A DNA stretch of 64,000 nucleotides from Onthophagus taurus (lineage: Eukaryota; Arthropoda; Insecta; Coleoptera; Scarabaeidae): NCBI RefSeq assembly GCF_036711975.1, contig NC_091976.1, forward strand, positions 9,424,001 through 9,488,000. The letters run 5' to 3'. A program made the position numbers and the translations under genes. Each line of letters begins with the position of its first letter. Position 1 is the first letter of the stretch. Positions 8,293-18,665 of this stretch are shown piece by piece. The notes beneath the pieces were generated by a model. The model saw nothing but the letters and a program-made list of their open reading frames with translations, had not been told where the DNA came from and ran no database searches.

Positions 8293-9243
8293 ATGTCACA
8301 TAACGATGAAATGACTAAGCGTTCCATACGTGAGAGGGATAAAGCTATAATTAACATAACAAATACTATTAAGAAAAAATATTTAGCGCTTAAACTCGGT
8401 CGAGAAAACGATGACCGTCTTATCGCTAAACTACATCAGCCTTTAAGCGATTCATTAAAAGATATGACTAATAAATTAAGTGAAGTGAAACCTTCTTCTT
8501 CTGTACATTACCATCACCACTATCAACCTACTGATGATGTCGGTGTTGACGTTAAAACGAAATTTGATGAAACCGATTTTAAAACTCCGGCATTTAGGAA
8601 AAAATTAACTTTTCCTGAAAGTGATGATGAATTTAAAACGCCGCCGGATGCAAAACAAAAATTGAAGGCGGAGGATTTACCTATAGAAAATCTACCGAAT
8701 CAAATTCGGGATTTATATTATACGTTTGGTAAAAGAGGAGAAATTGATGAGAGAATGGGTATACGTTATGATCCTGATGAAAACGATTGGATGATTGGAT
8801 CGAAGACTGTCCAGTTTAAACCTTCTCATATTGTTCTCGGAGGCGAAAAACGTATACAAGCCTCTACGGGGTTATATGAACTTATACAGTTAAAACGACC
8901 TACGAACTATACCGAAGAGGATCTACAACGTTACAAATCTGTTCTAGCGTATACGGGTGCGCATAAGCGAAATTTTACGGGTCCTATAGTTGGAAATAAA
9001 TCGTACAAGTATACTAAAATTATTAAACCTTTATTTACATTTAATAAGTCGGGGGATGGATTAATACCCGGACGACATCTTGAAGTGAACTCGAAAATCG
9101 TTGAGTATAAATATTGGGATGATGTTAACGAATTGGTAGATCGATTGAAATTGTTGTACGCTTCACATGCGGCAGGAAACAATTCCCATATTAATGAAAT
9201 CACATCCATTATAGAAGAACTGAAGGAGAGCGGCGTTATATAA
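8293..9243 (+). CDS. DUF8207-like conserved Polinton protein
   Basis: I choose the ATG at 8293 (MSHNDEMTKRS). The N-terminal half is charged and low in order, with a His-rich patch (HYHHHY). The C-terminal half (from about 8690) is the conserved part: a LIQLKRPTNYTEEDL segment, NKSYKYTKIIKPLF, then EYKYWDDVNELVDRLKLL and an ASHAAGNNSHINEI-type end. These match the element B protein at 51998-53161 (EYEYWDDPNELVDRLRLL). The pattern is what I recall for the arthropod DUF8207 domain. Function unknown. Its fixed position between ATPase and fibre genes in both elements suggests a structural or assembly role. Confidence 0.65.
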   Translation: MSHNDEMTKRSIRERDKAIINITNTIKKKYLALKLGRENDDRLIAKLHQPLSDSLKDMTNKLSEVKPSSSVHYHHHYQPTDDVGVDVKTKFDETDFKTPAFRKKLTFPESDDEFKTPPDAKQKLKAEDLPIENLPNQIRDLYYTFGKRGEIDERMGIRYDPDENDWMIGSKTVQFKPSHIVLGGEKRIQASTGLYELIQLKRPTNYTEEDLQRYKSVLAYTGAHKRNFTGPIVGNKSYKYTKIIKPLFTFNKSGDGLIPGRHLEVNSKIVEYKYWDDVNELVDRLKLLYASHAAGNNSHINEITSIIEELKESGVI

Positions 9244-9271
9244 TAATAATAATAATAATTTATGCGTACCA

Positions 9272-9898
9272 ATGAACGGTGGATCAAGCGTGAGTGGTGT
9301 GAGCATTGATAAGTTTGGTCGTACATTACGTTCTGCGCGGAATAAAGTATTGAATGATGAGAATTTAACTACATCTCAACGCCATATTGGATTCCCTTTA
9401 ACCGTAGATGGAGATTATGATATCCAGGGGCGTAAACTATCTAACGTTCAACAACCGACGGATGAAAATGATTGTGCGATAAAAATTTATGTAGACGAAA
9501 TATGTGAAACATTGAAAGCTACAATCTTAAACGAAATTAAGGTCATAATAGCGGACGTTCAAAGAATTATTGGAGATCATAGTAAACGTATACATCAGGT
9601 GTCAACAAAAATTGATATTAAAAACTCTACACTCTTACGCGACATTAAAAAAATTAACGCGGAAATCCTATTAAATGGTCAGCAAATTACAACTCTAACA
9701 AAATCATTCAACACTAATTTAAATGCATTTGATATACTCACAACAAATCTACGAAATGGGATACAGGGTGTTGCAGATCGTCTACTTGATATGGAAAGCA
9801 CTATAAATTCACGACTAGATATATTGGAGAAAAAAAAGTTGGACCTAATCCATGAGCGTAAGAATGCAGGTATCGAAAGCGAAACAAACTATAGTTGA
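9272..9898 (+). CDS. Trimeric fibre-like protein of element A
   Basis: A 208-residue protein starting with a short tail containing SIDKFGR. A conserved fibre-type segment follows (DIQGRKLSNVQQP...DCAIKIYVD), resembling the G-x-I-x-N-x-x-P...DA-x-K-x-YVD repeats of many viral fibres. The rest is a long heptad-like coiled coil (about 95-205) with no obvious globular knob. The element B gene in the same position (53231-53656) shares only the (S/T)IDKFG(R/K) tail peptide. I infer an N-terminal virion anchor with exchangeable distal modules. The 3' end overlaps the integrase start by 47 nt. Confidence 0.6.
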   Translation: MNGGSSVSGVSIDKFGRTLRSARNKVLNDENLTTSQRHIGFPLTVDGDYDIQGRKLSNVQQPTDENDCAIKIYVDEICETLKATILNEIKVIIADVQRIIGDHSKRIHQVSTKIDIKNSTLLRDIKKINAEILLNGQQITTLTKSFNTNLNAFDILTTNLRNGIQGVADRLLDMESTINSRLDILEKKKLDLIHERKNAGIESETNYS

Positions 9899-10796
9899 AG
9901 AACTTCATCGTCCCGCTAGACGTTTATTTCCTAGACGCAGAACTATATTGAAGGGGATCGATGATTTATGGCAAGCTGATCTTATTGAAATGATTGAATT
10001 TGGTAAAATCAATGTTGGACATAAATACATCTTAGTGGTTATCGATTGTTTTTCAAAGTATCTCTGGATGCGGCCGTTAAAAAATAAATCCTCAACAGAT
10101 GTAATACACGCGTTACGTTCAATTCTCTCTGAAGGTCGTGTACCTAAAAATCTACAAACTGATCAGGGAAAGGAATTTTACAATACACACTTCAAAAAGT
10201 TGATGATGGAATTTAAAATTAATCATTATTCAACGTATAGCGTAATGAAGGCTGCAATAGCTGAACGCGTAATTAGAACCATAAAACAAAAGTTGTATAA
10301 AATGTTTAGTCTTTACGGAAATCATAAATGGTTACACTTATTGGATGCTATTACAACTCAATATAATAATTCAAAGCATTCAACCACGAAAATGAAACCA
10401 TCTCAAATAAATTCGAAATCTGTAGAAAATAAACTTCTCAATACGGTGTACAATCTTATTAAAATTGCCGGTAAGGGAAACTTTAATGTTGGAGATGTAG
10501 TTCGCATTAGCAAGCATAAGCATGTCTTCGATAAGGGATATTTACCCAACTGGACCACTGAGTTATTTAAAATAGTTAAAACACAAATTACGAATCCAAT
10601 TTCTTATTTATTAGAAGATATGAGTGGACAACCAATTAAAGGAGCTTTTTATGAATTCGAACTTCAAAGATCCAAACAACCTGATGTGTATGTTGTTGAA
10701 AAAGTGTTAAACAGAAGAAAGAATCAAGTGTTCGTTAAGTGGTTAGGATTCGATTCATCCCATAACAGTTGGATACCGAAAGACAATATCGTTTAG
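9852..10796 (+). CDS. Retroviral-type integrase with chromodomain, element A
   Basis: A 314-residue DDE integrase. The catalytic acids are in QADLIEM (about D43), QTDQGKEF (about D106) and AAIAERVIRT (about E140). The C-terminus is a chromodomain: DVYVVEKVLNRRKNQVFVKWLGF followed by SHNSWIPKDNI. This is the standard Polinton integrase, which inserts the linear genome into chromatin with a 6-bp target duplication. It overlaps the end of the fibre gene. The frame is intact although other parts of the element are broken. Confidence 0.9.
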   Translation: MSVRMQVSKAKQTIVEELHRPARRLFPRRRTILKGIDDLWQADLIEMIEFGKINVGHKYILVVIDCFSKYLWMRPLKNKSSTDVIHALRSILSEGRVPKNLQTDQGKEFYNTHFKKLMMEFKINHYSTYSVMKAAIAERVIRTIKQKLYKMFSLYGNHKWLHLLDAITTQYNNSKHSTTKMKPSQINSKSVENKLLNTVYNLIKIAGKGNFNVGDVVRISKHKHVFDKGYLPNWTTELFKIVKTQITNPISYLLEDMSGQPIKGAFYEFELQRSKQPDVYVVEKVLNRRKNQVFVKWLGFDSSHNSWIPKDNIV

Positions 10797-10969
10797 GTTT
10801 AAATGTTTTTTTCTAAGTAAAACGTATATTTACTTTACATTATTGTCAACTTAAATATTAATAAATCCTATTATTTATTTAAAAACTTTTAATTTATTAC
10901 ATCCTTATAATTAATTAGCGTTTTAAATTTCTATTTATCCGTATTTCATTTACACCAATAATTCTATTG

Positions 10970-11140
10970 CTCAGCATTATTGTAACCACAATGTAATTTA
11001 ACACTTCCACTGACGTGGTGCATTGAACTTTACTGAACCTCGACGATTTAATAAAAACTGCTTAGTTTGCATTTTTATCTAATATAAATACCTATTATTT
11101 CTAGAAACTTTTTACTTCACAGTCATCTGTGGTACTCGCA
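10970..11140 (+). repeat. Diverged terminal-arm-like segment
   Basis: ttctattgctcagcattatt resembles the arm sequence at 14268-14287. gtggtgcattgaactttact and aataaaaactgcttagtttg then echo arm segments near 14310 and 13105, ending with a tctagaaacttttta motif. The polymerase zinc-finger start (11217) follows in the orientation expected just inside a Polinton terminus. I read this as the end of a related element joined behind the integrase gene. Confidence 0.5.
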
Positions 11141-11216
11141 ACATCAGCAGTTTTAATAAGCGGTTGCTCTCGTTAAAGTTTATATTTGACACTGTCAATT
11201 TCAAATCTCTTTAAAG

Positions 11217-11309
11217 ATGTTCGCGTGCGATAAGTGTCAAAAGTCGTTCACTGCCAAAAGGAACCTCGATCGGCATACGCGACTTTCGCATACTAATAAC
11301 GTTAATTGA
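11217..11309 (+). pseudogene. Remnant of DNA polymerase exon 1 (C2H2 zinc finger)
   Basis: From ATG 11217 the frame encodes a C2H2 finger (CDKCQKSF...LDRHTRLSH) matching the start of the element B polymerase exon 1 (CEDCGKSF...LKRHQRLSC at 58484). Homology ends at 11305/11306, where sequence inverted from the capsid gene begins and quickly supplies a stop. The rest of the polymerase is absent from the window, so element A cannot encode its own replication enzyme. Confidence 0.75.
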
Positions 11310-11680
11310 ACATTATAGATCTTAAAGTATATCTAAACTCATACTGCTATCCATTCGAGTCGATGAATTTGGAGTTTGCGAAAGAAAATTATGTTGAACT
11401 CTATAAAATGTATACCGAATTTCAACCATATATTTGGGAAACATCTCGAAAACAACCGATTATGGATTTCGCAAGCTTTAAAAAAAGACCTTTATTCGTG
11501 GTGGATACCACTAAGAATAACGATGAAGAAGCCGCCCCATCCGCATCATGTGAGGTGCGTATCGAAATTCAAAGCGGTAAAGATTTTCCGCCTGATACAA
11601 AAGCATACTGTATACTACTCCAAGAATCGATGTATACATACAAACCTTTGAGTGGGGAGGTATCTGTAATTATAAATTAA
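11306..11680 (+). pseudogene. Capsid gene 3' fragment in the inverted copy
   Basis: This contains the last ~124 codons of the element A major capsid gene (copy of 4107-4481), truncated at 11306 by the rearrangement. The remaining frame is uninterrupted to its normal stop, but it lacks most of both jelly-roll domains and cannot make a capsid. Confidence 0.9.
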
Positions 11681-11697
11681 ATTACACATGAGGTCAT

Positions 11698-12210
11698 ATG
11701 TTAGTTTACAATATGAAGTTCAAAATCGCGGTTGTAGACGTTCAGGGGTTTTACATCAATTCTAAATTCGAAGTTAAAGAATTTACTCTTGTGGATATCA
11801 CCACCGACTACATAATACATTTACACTTAAAAGCTAGTATACCATTCCAACAGTTAAACGTTCGAGATCGAAGATCAGTGAGATATTTGGAACGCAACCA
11901 TCACAGGTTGCTATATAGCGATGGGTGGATAAATCAATCAGAAGGTCTAAATGTAATTGATACCTTAATTTCCTCCTACGATCAAATATTTGTTAAGGGA
12001 AATCAAAAGAAGCAGTTTTTGAAAACACGTAACAGCAATTCAATACTAACGGATATTGCGTTAGAATTTGCGGAAGAGGATGAGACTAAATTAAATTCAT
12101 CCAACAATCAATGTTGGTTCCACACCGGCTCTCCAGCAGTATGTTCACAAAACAATGTATTAATTTTACAAAAATTTTTATATAATCACAATAATGTTAC
12201 TTGTATTTAA
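11698..12210 (+). CDS. 170-aa DVQGF-family protein, second copy
   Basis: The protein is identical to that at 3577-4089, inverted. The frame is complete, with the same DVQGF, NHH and C-terminal Cys/His features. Its usual upstream neighbour is truncated here, so a promoter is uncertain. Confidence 0.6.
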   Translation: MLVYNMKFKIAVVDVQGFYINSKFEVKEFTLVDITTDYIIHLHLKASIPFQQLNVRDRRSVRYLERNHHRLLYSDGWINQSEGLNVIDTLISSYDQIFVKGNQKKQFLKTRNSNSILTDIALEFAEEDETKLNSSNNQCWFHTGSPAVCSQNNVLILQKFLYNHNNVTCI

Positions 12211-12360
12211 GTTGTAAATATAATAATTTTTAAATAAAAAATTGATTGTAGTTTTATTATTATAATAGTTGTAAAATTTATTGGGAGAGGGTGGGGGTGT
12301 GAGTTATATCATATAATTAAAAAATTAATGTATTCAGTTTACAACTAAATTTGATGAAAT

Positions 12361-12970
12361 ATGGATGTTAACACTGGGTGTGAAATTTCTGAAAGCCCTT
12401 ACTGGGTATCAATTAATAAACAATGGAAGAAGTTTCGTGATGATATAGAGAAAGAAAATAAATTTATTGGTGAAACCTTATATTCGATCGATAGATTTAA
12501 CATAAAAGTTGGTATTAGTGTGGCGAGAGGTTTTATAACATGTGTGAAATTGATTTTTAAATCTTGGAATGATGTAGAATCGAAATCACATATACTCTCT
12601 TTTCTACGTGAAGATTGGGAACAATTGATTAATGTATTTAAAATCATTCGTTTTAAAATGAACTTTTTTGACCAAATTATACCGTTAGCGGATGGAATTC
12701 TTAGAGTTACTGCAGACGTTGAGAATTGTGTGTGCATCACATATGAAGATATGGACCCTGAAAATAATTTTTTTATTCCGATTATCTAAGGAATTTTTAA
12801 TTTCATACAAATTAAAAGTATTAGACAATTTGCATTTTAATGATTACATTGATTTTATTATGAACACTAAATTTTCGAAGGATAAGTTAAAATTAATTCG
12901 AGAATTTTGCTTGCAAAATTTATCTGAAATAAATTATTACTTAATGGAATATATTGATATGATTTCATGA
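12361..12970 (+). pseudogene. 213-aa gene, second copy, broken by a 32-bp deletion
   Basis: A copy of 2785-3426. After codon ~141 a 32-bp segment present in the left copy is missing at about 12786, flanked by a short attat/ttat microhomology. This shifts the frame, and a stop follows at once. The rest of the gene is still readable in another frame up to 12970. One further substitution changes Ser to Phe near 12666. The break postdates the inverted duplication. Confidence 0.9.
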
Positions 12971-13397
12971 GTTTAAACTTACTACTATTAAGAATGTTGA
13001 CGAATACTTGCGTTAAAAAATTATATTTATTTTAATTTAAACAAGTTTAAACATGTTGAAACAAGTGTTGGTGAGGTTCAATGAACTTTACATAACTTTG
13101 GTGATTTAATAATAAAAACTGCTTAATTTGCATTTTAGATAACAATAACACCTGCGTGCGAATTGCATCATCCTTCTAGAAACTTCTATTACACAAAAAC
13201 TGCTTGATTTGCATTTTAGATAACAATAACACCTGACGTGCGAATTGCATCATCCTTCTAGAAACTTCTATTACACATTTCCCCACCCCCATTATTTTCA
13301 TACATATAATTACATGTTCTAAATAATTTATTTAGTATGACAGCTATTTCCAAGCTAACAGGTTACGTTTTATTATTATTAATCTACGAAACAAATC

Positions 13398-13703
13398 ATG
13401 TCTCGTCTAAGTCAATTGGGTCAGTGCAATTTCCCACCGAAAAAATCAATTTCTGCGCTTCAAACAGACACTCCATACCCGATTAAGTGTGCGAAACGGC
13501 TTAAAAAGTGTTCTTGGCCGTCCGTGGTACTTGAACTGGAGGCTGGATTCGTAATTTATTTACCAAGACGCATCGCAGAAGATATTACCGACGAAGAAAT
13601 TATGGAACTTAGCAAAATGTCTATAATTTATAAGGGTGCAAAAGACATTGGTAAAACATACCCTGTATATTTATTGGATTTCGTCAAGAAGCTTGAAACG
13701 TAA
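13398..13703 (+). CDS. 101-aa conserved element A protein, copy 3
   Basis: The inverted copy of the frame at 2053-2358, with one amino-acid change near the C-terminus (THPVYLL to TYPVYLL). All else is as for copies 1 and 2. Function unknown. Confidence 0.6.
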   Translation: MSRLSQLGQCNFPPKKSISALQTDTPYPIKCAKRLKKCSWPSVVLELEAGFVIYLPRRIAEDITDEEIMELSKMSIIYKGAKDIGKTYPVYLLDFVKKLET

Positions 13704-14432
13704 AAACTTTCCGACCGATGACCCTGATGTTCATCTGTATTAATATAAATGTAATTGTATTATAAAAATTATATATTCTTAAAAATTAAATAATAACAAA
13801 TGTATTTCTTAAACACATCATTTTGTTGTTTCTATTTCACCTTACAGCCATCAATTCAATCCGCTTAAATTCAATTAAATAAGTAAGTTTTATATATTTC
13901 TTAAACACGCATCTTTTTTGTTTGTATTTCCGTTCAACTGCTAGGCTTTTAATATTAAATTGAAAAGGTTTCGGTGGTTCAGTGGTTTATTGTCTTTAAA
14001 GTATTTATATTTCACCTTGCAGCTATCGGTTCAATTCGCGTAAAATTAAATTAAATTAAATAAGTCTGTATTATATAGTTCGTTAATTTACATCACCACT
14101 GAGCCGCCGAAACCTTTTCCTTCTTTTATTTAAATGTATTTTTTTTTTCACTTACATCATTTTTGTTAATGAAAACGCATTAAAAAATTTTATAATTTGT
14201 ATTATTTTTTTTTACTTTCTTAATATTAATTATATATATGTATAGCATTTCATTTAGGTCAATTATTCCATTGCTCAGCATTGATTGTAACTTGACACTC
14301 CCGCCGGCGAGGTGCATTGCACTTTACTTGGTGATGCGCCGCGCCGATTGTCGTAAGTTGACACTTCCGCCCCGGCGAGGAAAGCATTGTATCGCGTAAC
14401 TCATAATCAGTTTTACTTTAGAAACCGAACGT

Positions 14433-14657
14433 GTCAAACGTAAACCGCGCGCAATGTCTCGTAGTCGTCTCTGTGTTTTTCTTTTTTTCGGTCTCTGTGA
14501 GTTTAAACCAAAGAAAAAATTTATTCGAAGTTGAGTTGGATTTACCCGTCAAACGTAAACCGCGCGCAATGTCTCATAGTCGTCTCTGTGTTTTTTTTTT
14601 CAGTCTTTGTGAGTTTAAACCAAAGAAAAAATTCATTCGAAGTTGAGTTGGATTTAC
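14433..14657. repeat. 115-bp tandem duplication over a gene start
   Basis: gtcaaacgtaaaccgcgcgc and the following ATGTCTC-G/A-TAGTCG region occur at 14433 and again at 14548, with near-identity through gagttggatttaccc. The duplication repeats the promoter-proximal sequence and first ~30 codons of the decayed paralogue described next. Confidence 0.85.
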
Positions 14658-14885
14658 CCCTTTTACCATATTTATTGTTAATGGAAAACGTCTTACGAGC
14701 TGCGCATGGTCGTCACCTTCCGTTGTGGTGGAGTTAGAAGCGGGCTTGCTTCTCAACGTTTCTTTTTTACCTACCGATCAAGAAATTTTTTGGAGTTACA
14801 AGATCAATGTATCGTGTATAATAATAAAGGATGGTGGTAAACCGAAGCCCGCTCATATAATTGAATTTGTAAAAAAAGTACCATA
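14455..14885 (+). pseudogene. Decayed paralogue of the 101-aa protein
   Basis: The two tandem starts encode SRLC/CEFKPKKKFI-like residues, comparable to SRLSQLGQCNFPPKKSI in the intact protein. After frame changes, the downstream sequence reads SPSVVVELEAG and ends in IIEFVKKVP, comparable to WPSVVLELEAG and LLDFVKKLE. The order and spacing match the 101-aa family, but several frameshifts separate the parts. It shows that the family had at least two members side by side in this element. Confidence 0.6.
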
Positions 14886-15100
14886 ACATTAAGGTTTTTA
14901 TTATTTTTTTGTAACTATTTATTATGTAATGTTTATTATTATAAAAATGTTTATTAATACTTTTATTGGGTTGATTGCGGGGGGGAATTAAATTGTGTTA
15001 AATTGTGTTATTATTATTTTCCGGAATATTCCCAAGTTCCTGCGCACGCGCATTCAAGAGTTGTGAGGCGCGCCTTTATGCGTTCAACGCGCCATCTTTC

Positions 15101-15478
15101 AGAAACGCCGATTCTAGACAGGAAGTTGTTGCTCCTCCGCTCCTCCGTGACGTCATCCGCCCGATGTAAAAGGATAGGGAGGGGTGCCAACCAAACGCTT
15201 GAGGGAAAAAATAGGTTGGTAACAAGATCTGGTGACTTTTTAAAAAAGTAGCAGTCTACCTGGTTGGTAGTGGTTTAGTTCCACTACCAGCCACTAGGTG
15301 GCGCGTTACTTTTTTTAAAAGTCACCAGATCTAGTTACTTTTCCAATACCAACCTATTTTTGTTTTCTCCACAGCCATAGGTTGGTACCCTTCCCTATCC
15401 TTTTACATTGGGTTGATGACGTCATGTGGAGCGGATGTGGAGCTGTGGAGCAACTTCCTATCTAGAATCGGCGTTTCT
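15101..15478. mobile_element. 378-bp foldback MITE
   Basis: The ends are inverted repeats: agaaacgccgattctagaca at 15101 against its complement ending at 15478. The arms continue inward through gttgctcc, tgacgtcat, the accaacc/ggttggt pair and gatctggtgactttt, almost to the centre (about 15265-15310). The whole element could fold into one long hairpin. It has no coding capacity, and I could not find a clear target duplication. Confidence 0.75.
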
Positions 15479-15603
15479 ATACTACTTAAGTGCTCTAATA
15501 TCCGTAAATATTTCTATTTATAGTAACATAGTACTTTTTATGTTTTCTATGGGCAAAAATTAGTTTTTTTCAAAACAATATATGCGAAGAAACTATTATA
15601 GAA

Positions 15604-17527
15604 AATGGTTATATTAAGATGCTTAAAACGTGAAGTAGCTCTCGCTTACATTGCGGATCGAAAAAATCTTTCGGGCTTAATTAAATTTTTACGTGAACAG
15701 TATCTCCTTTCAGACAATAACACAGTTAATAATTAATCACTTCAAAAGAAATCTGAATACTGCGATAAACTCGCGTTGGACAGAAGCATCACGTACAAAG
15801 AAGATTTTTTTTGCGAAAAACCATGATTGGTTAAACCAGAAGTAAATCTGTATCTTTATCTGTTCTAAATGAAGAATGCGACAAATCTGTTGGTTCCATA
15901 TCATCTACCTTATGAAGATTTGCAACATTGCAAAATGAATATGGATTTGATCGCATATATAGTGCGTATATTCAGGGATTACGTCAATGGGAGAAAGTGA
16001 TGAAGCAAATTTAGTGGAGACTATAAGAGATTTGCAGTGATGAAAAGAAAGCAATTTTAAAACAGATCCACCATAATAAATCACAACCATTGACTGCAGA
16101 TGAAGCATTAAGCGTTTACATTGATTTAGATTTGACTAAAGCACAATATTTATACCTTAGAAATCTAACCAATGAGAAAAGCTGCTTTTTATTGCCACCT
16201 TATCACAACATCCAGGAAAGTAAAAATCTGTTATCCACCTGCTTCTAGCATAGAAATCAGCAATACATATGCAAAGGTAACATCTTTACAAGATTTATTA
16301 AATCACACGATTAATAGAATTTTATTAATTGAGTCAGTATATAAGTCTGGATTACAAAAGTTAGTTTTATACAGTAAGTGGGGGTGTGATGGCTCATCTG
16401 GACAAAGCGAATACAAGCAAGTACTACCTGAAGAGTCTAATGTGGTATGTGATGCTAATTTGTTCATAGCTTCATTTGTACCTATTAGATTAATTGACGA
16501 AGAAACTGGTAAGGTAGTGTGGTAAAATCCTGTTCCCTCTTCTGTGCGGTTCTGTCGACCAATTTCAATTGAGTTTTCTATAGAGACTCCCGAGAAAACG
16601 AAATCCGTTGTGGATGGTATACAAAGTCAAATTGATAGTTTGAGTCCATCGGTAATTACAAAGCAAGGAAAAGCAATACAAATCAAACATGACATGTTTC
16701 TCACTATGATAGATGGAAAAGTTGCCCAAACAATAACATGTACACCTTCATGTTCCACGTGCACTATTTTCGGTGCTAATCCACGGCAAATGAATAATTT
16801 AGAAAAGGTGGCAGCACGACCAGAAAATGATAATGCATTTCGCTATGGATTATCAACGCTACATGCCTGGATACGTTGCATGGAGATGATTTTACACATA
16901 TCATATAATCTACCCTTCTGAAAGCGGTCAGCTACTACCGAAGAAAATAAACAATTAAAAAAAGATAAGAAAGCTTTGGTCAAGGCCCGATTCCGCAAAG
17001 AGCTTGGTTTGATTATTGATAAGCCAAAGCAAATAAGTGGTAATACAAACGATGGAAATACTGCTAGAAGATTTTTTTGTAATGCTTCTTCTTCGGCTGA
17101 AATTACCGGTGTCGACGAAATATTGATTAAGCGATTTTATATAATTCTTCAGGCGTTGACATCGGGTGTTATGGTAGATCCAGATAAGTTTGGAGAATAT
17201 GCGACGGAAACGGCAAAAATATACATTAAAAATTATGACTGGTATTACATGCCATCTTCAGTACATAAAATATTAATTCATGGTGAACGTATCATACGAC
17301 ATTTTGCAATTTTACCTATTGGACAGCTATCAGAAGATGCACAGGAATCTCGAAATAAAGATTACAAAGAATTTAGGCTACATCACGCACGAAAATGTTC
17401 TAGATATGCTACAAACGAAGATGTATTTTATACACTCCTTTATACATCAGATCCATACATAACGAATATTAGAAAGCAGTGCATTAAAAATGTAAAGAAA
17501 CTGGATGAAGAAACCCTAGCACTTTAA
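15604..17527 (+). pseudogene. Decayed RAG1/Transib-like DDE transposase
   Basis: Pieces in several frames, separated by stops at about 15734, 16526 and 16922, read in order as one protein. Recognisable parts are KWGCDGSSG (about 16376, candidate first acidic residue), NPVPSSVRFCRP, MIDGKVAQTIT with a C..C pair, LHAWIRCME, GNTARRFF, and a C-terminal block MPSSVHKILIHG...QLSEDAQESRNKDYKEFR...ARKCSRYAT. The final block parallels the RAG1 core in the order HK.L.H...II...E...ES.NK.++.FR..+AR, including a candidate catalytic Glu. The assignment rests on my pattern memory. A Chapaev-type relative is the alternative. No terminal repeats were located. Confidence 0.5.
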
Positions 17528-18665
17528 CACAGTATCACCTGGTTTCTGAAAACACAGCGTCAGGCAATGATGGAATAGTGGACGAGTTAAACATTATTAT
17601 AGGTATATTGTACATTGTATTATAATATTTATATCTCAGATAGACTGTTAGGGTTTTGTTAAAAAATAATATTACTCTGCAATATCAGTAACATTCATAA
17701 AAAAATAATAAAATATACATATAATTGTGTATACCTATAATTATGTACATATAAAATTGTTTAACATATTTTAATCCTGTTTTTAAGAGGTGACATTAAA
17801 TGAAAAATATAAAAGATACATTCTATCAACGAATAATGCAGTTTTTGTATATTTTTTCTTAAATTGCATAATAATAATAAAACTACAATGCTCTACATTC
17901 GACTTTCTCACATTTTTATACGATTGAAAAATAAATGTTTGGAAAAATACTTTTAAAAAAGGCACTAAATTCAAAATAATTGTAGAATTTTCTTTATTTT
18001 AACTCCTATATGTAAAATTGCATGTGAAGGTGATTTGTTAAGTAAAATACTACTTCCGGTTTCATGATTTCAATGTAATTTTTTATCTATACATTTTTCA
18101 TATAAAGGCTTATACAAAATTTTAATTTTTTTTTTTACTTAGTACCAGTTTATATGAAACAAATGGGTACAGGTTCAGGTAAAGTACTACTTCCGGTTAT
18201 GTGAGGTGGTAGGAATTTTGTATCTGAAAGTTACTCATTCTTATTCATATTTCTACAATATTTTATCTGATAATCTTTATTTAAAGTGCAAGTTGTATGA
18301 AAATTTATATGAAATAGTTTCTAAATCTGTTAAAGTAAACTGCTACTTCCGGTCGACAGATTTGTCGCAAAAGTTGGTAGAGATCAACTGTCTCAATTTA
18401 ATAGCCGTATTCCAAATTTCATCGAAGTAGATGGTCTTTGAGTTATCGTGTTTACAAACGCACGTATATAGTACATACTGTATACTAACACATACATACA
18501 GATGTAATGCTAAAATGGTCAACATAGATTCTAGGACCATCAAATGTAAAGATTTATCAAAACCTCGAAGCGGATTTTTCGTGATTACAATAGTTTGTCT
18601 TCGTATAGTTCGTATATACGAGGAAATAAAAATAATAATAAATATAGACGTTAGAAATACGTAAA
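17528..18665. other. AT-rich intergenic stretch with a three-copy motif
   Basis: No convincing gene is present. The motif actacttccggt (once as gctacttccggt) recurs near 18049, 18187 and 18343, each preceded by a gtaaa-type stretch, at intervals of about 140-155 bp. This suggests a degenerate tandem repeat or the tail of an unidentified element. Short open frames here lack recognisable features. Confidence 0.5.

Larger units (their letters stand above)
11306..14452. repeat. 3.1-kb inverted copy of the left side of element A
   Basis: This block is the reverse complement of bases 4481 down to 1301, counting only one copy of the tandem unit. It carries the capsid 3' end, the 170-aa gene, the 213-aa gene with a 32-bp deletion, and the 101-aa gene. 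Near-identity implies a recent event. The inner breakpoint (11305/11306) lies inside polymerase exon 1. The outer one (14452) abuts a gene start like that of the 101-aa family. A fold-back replication or recombination product is likely. Confidence 0.9.

Noticed and set aside
8931-9326. 131-codon minus-strand frame
   Set aside because: It lies opposite the conserved end of the DUF8207-like gene and shows no homology pattern of its own.
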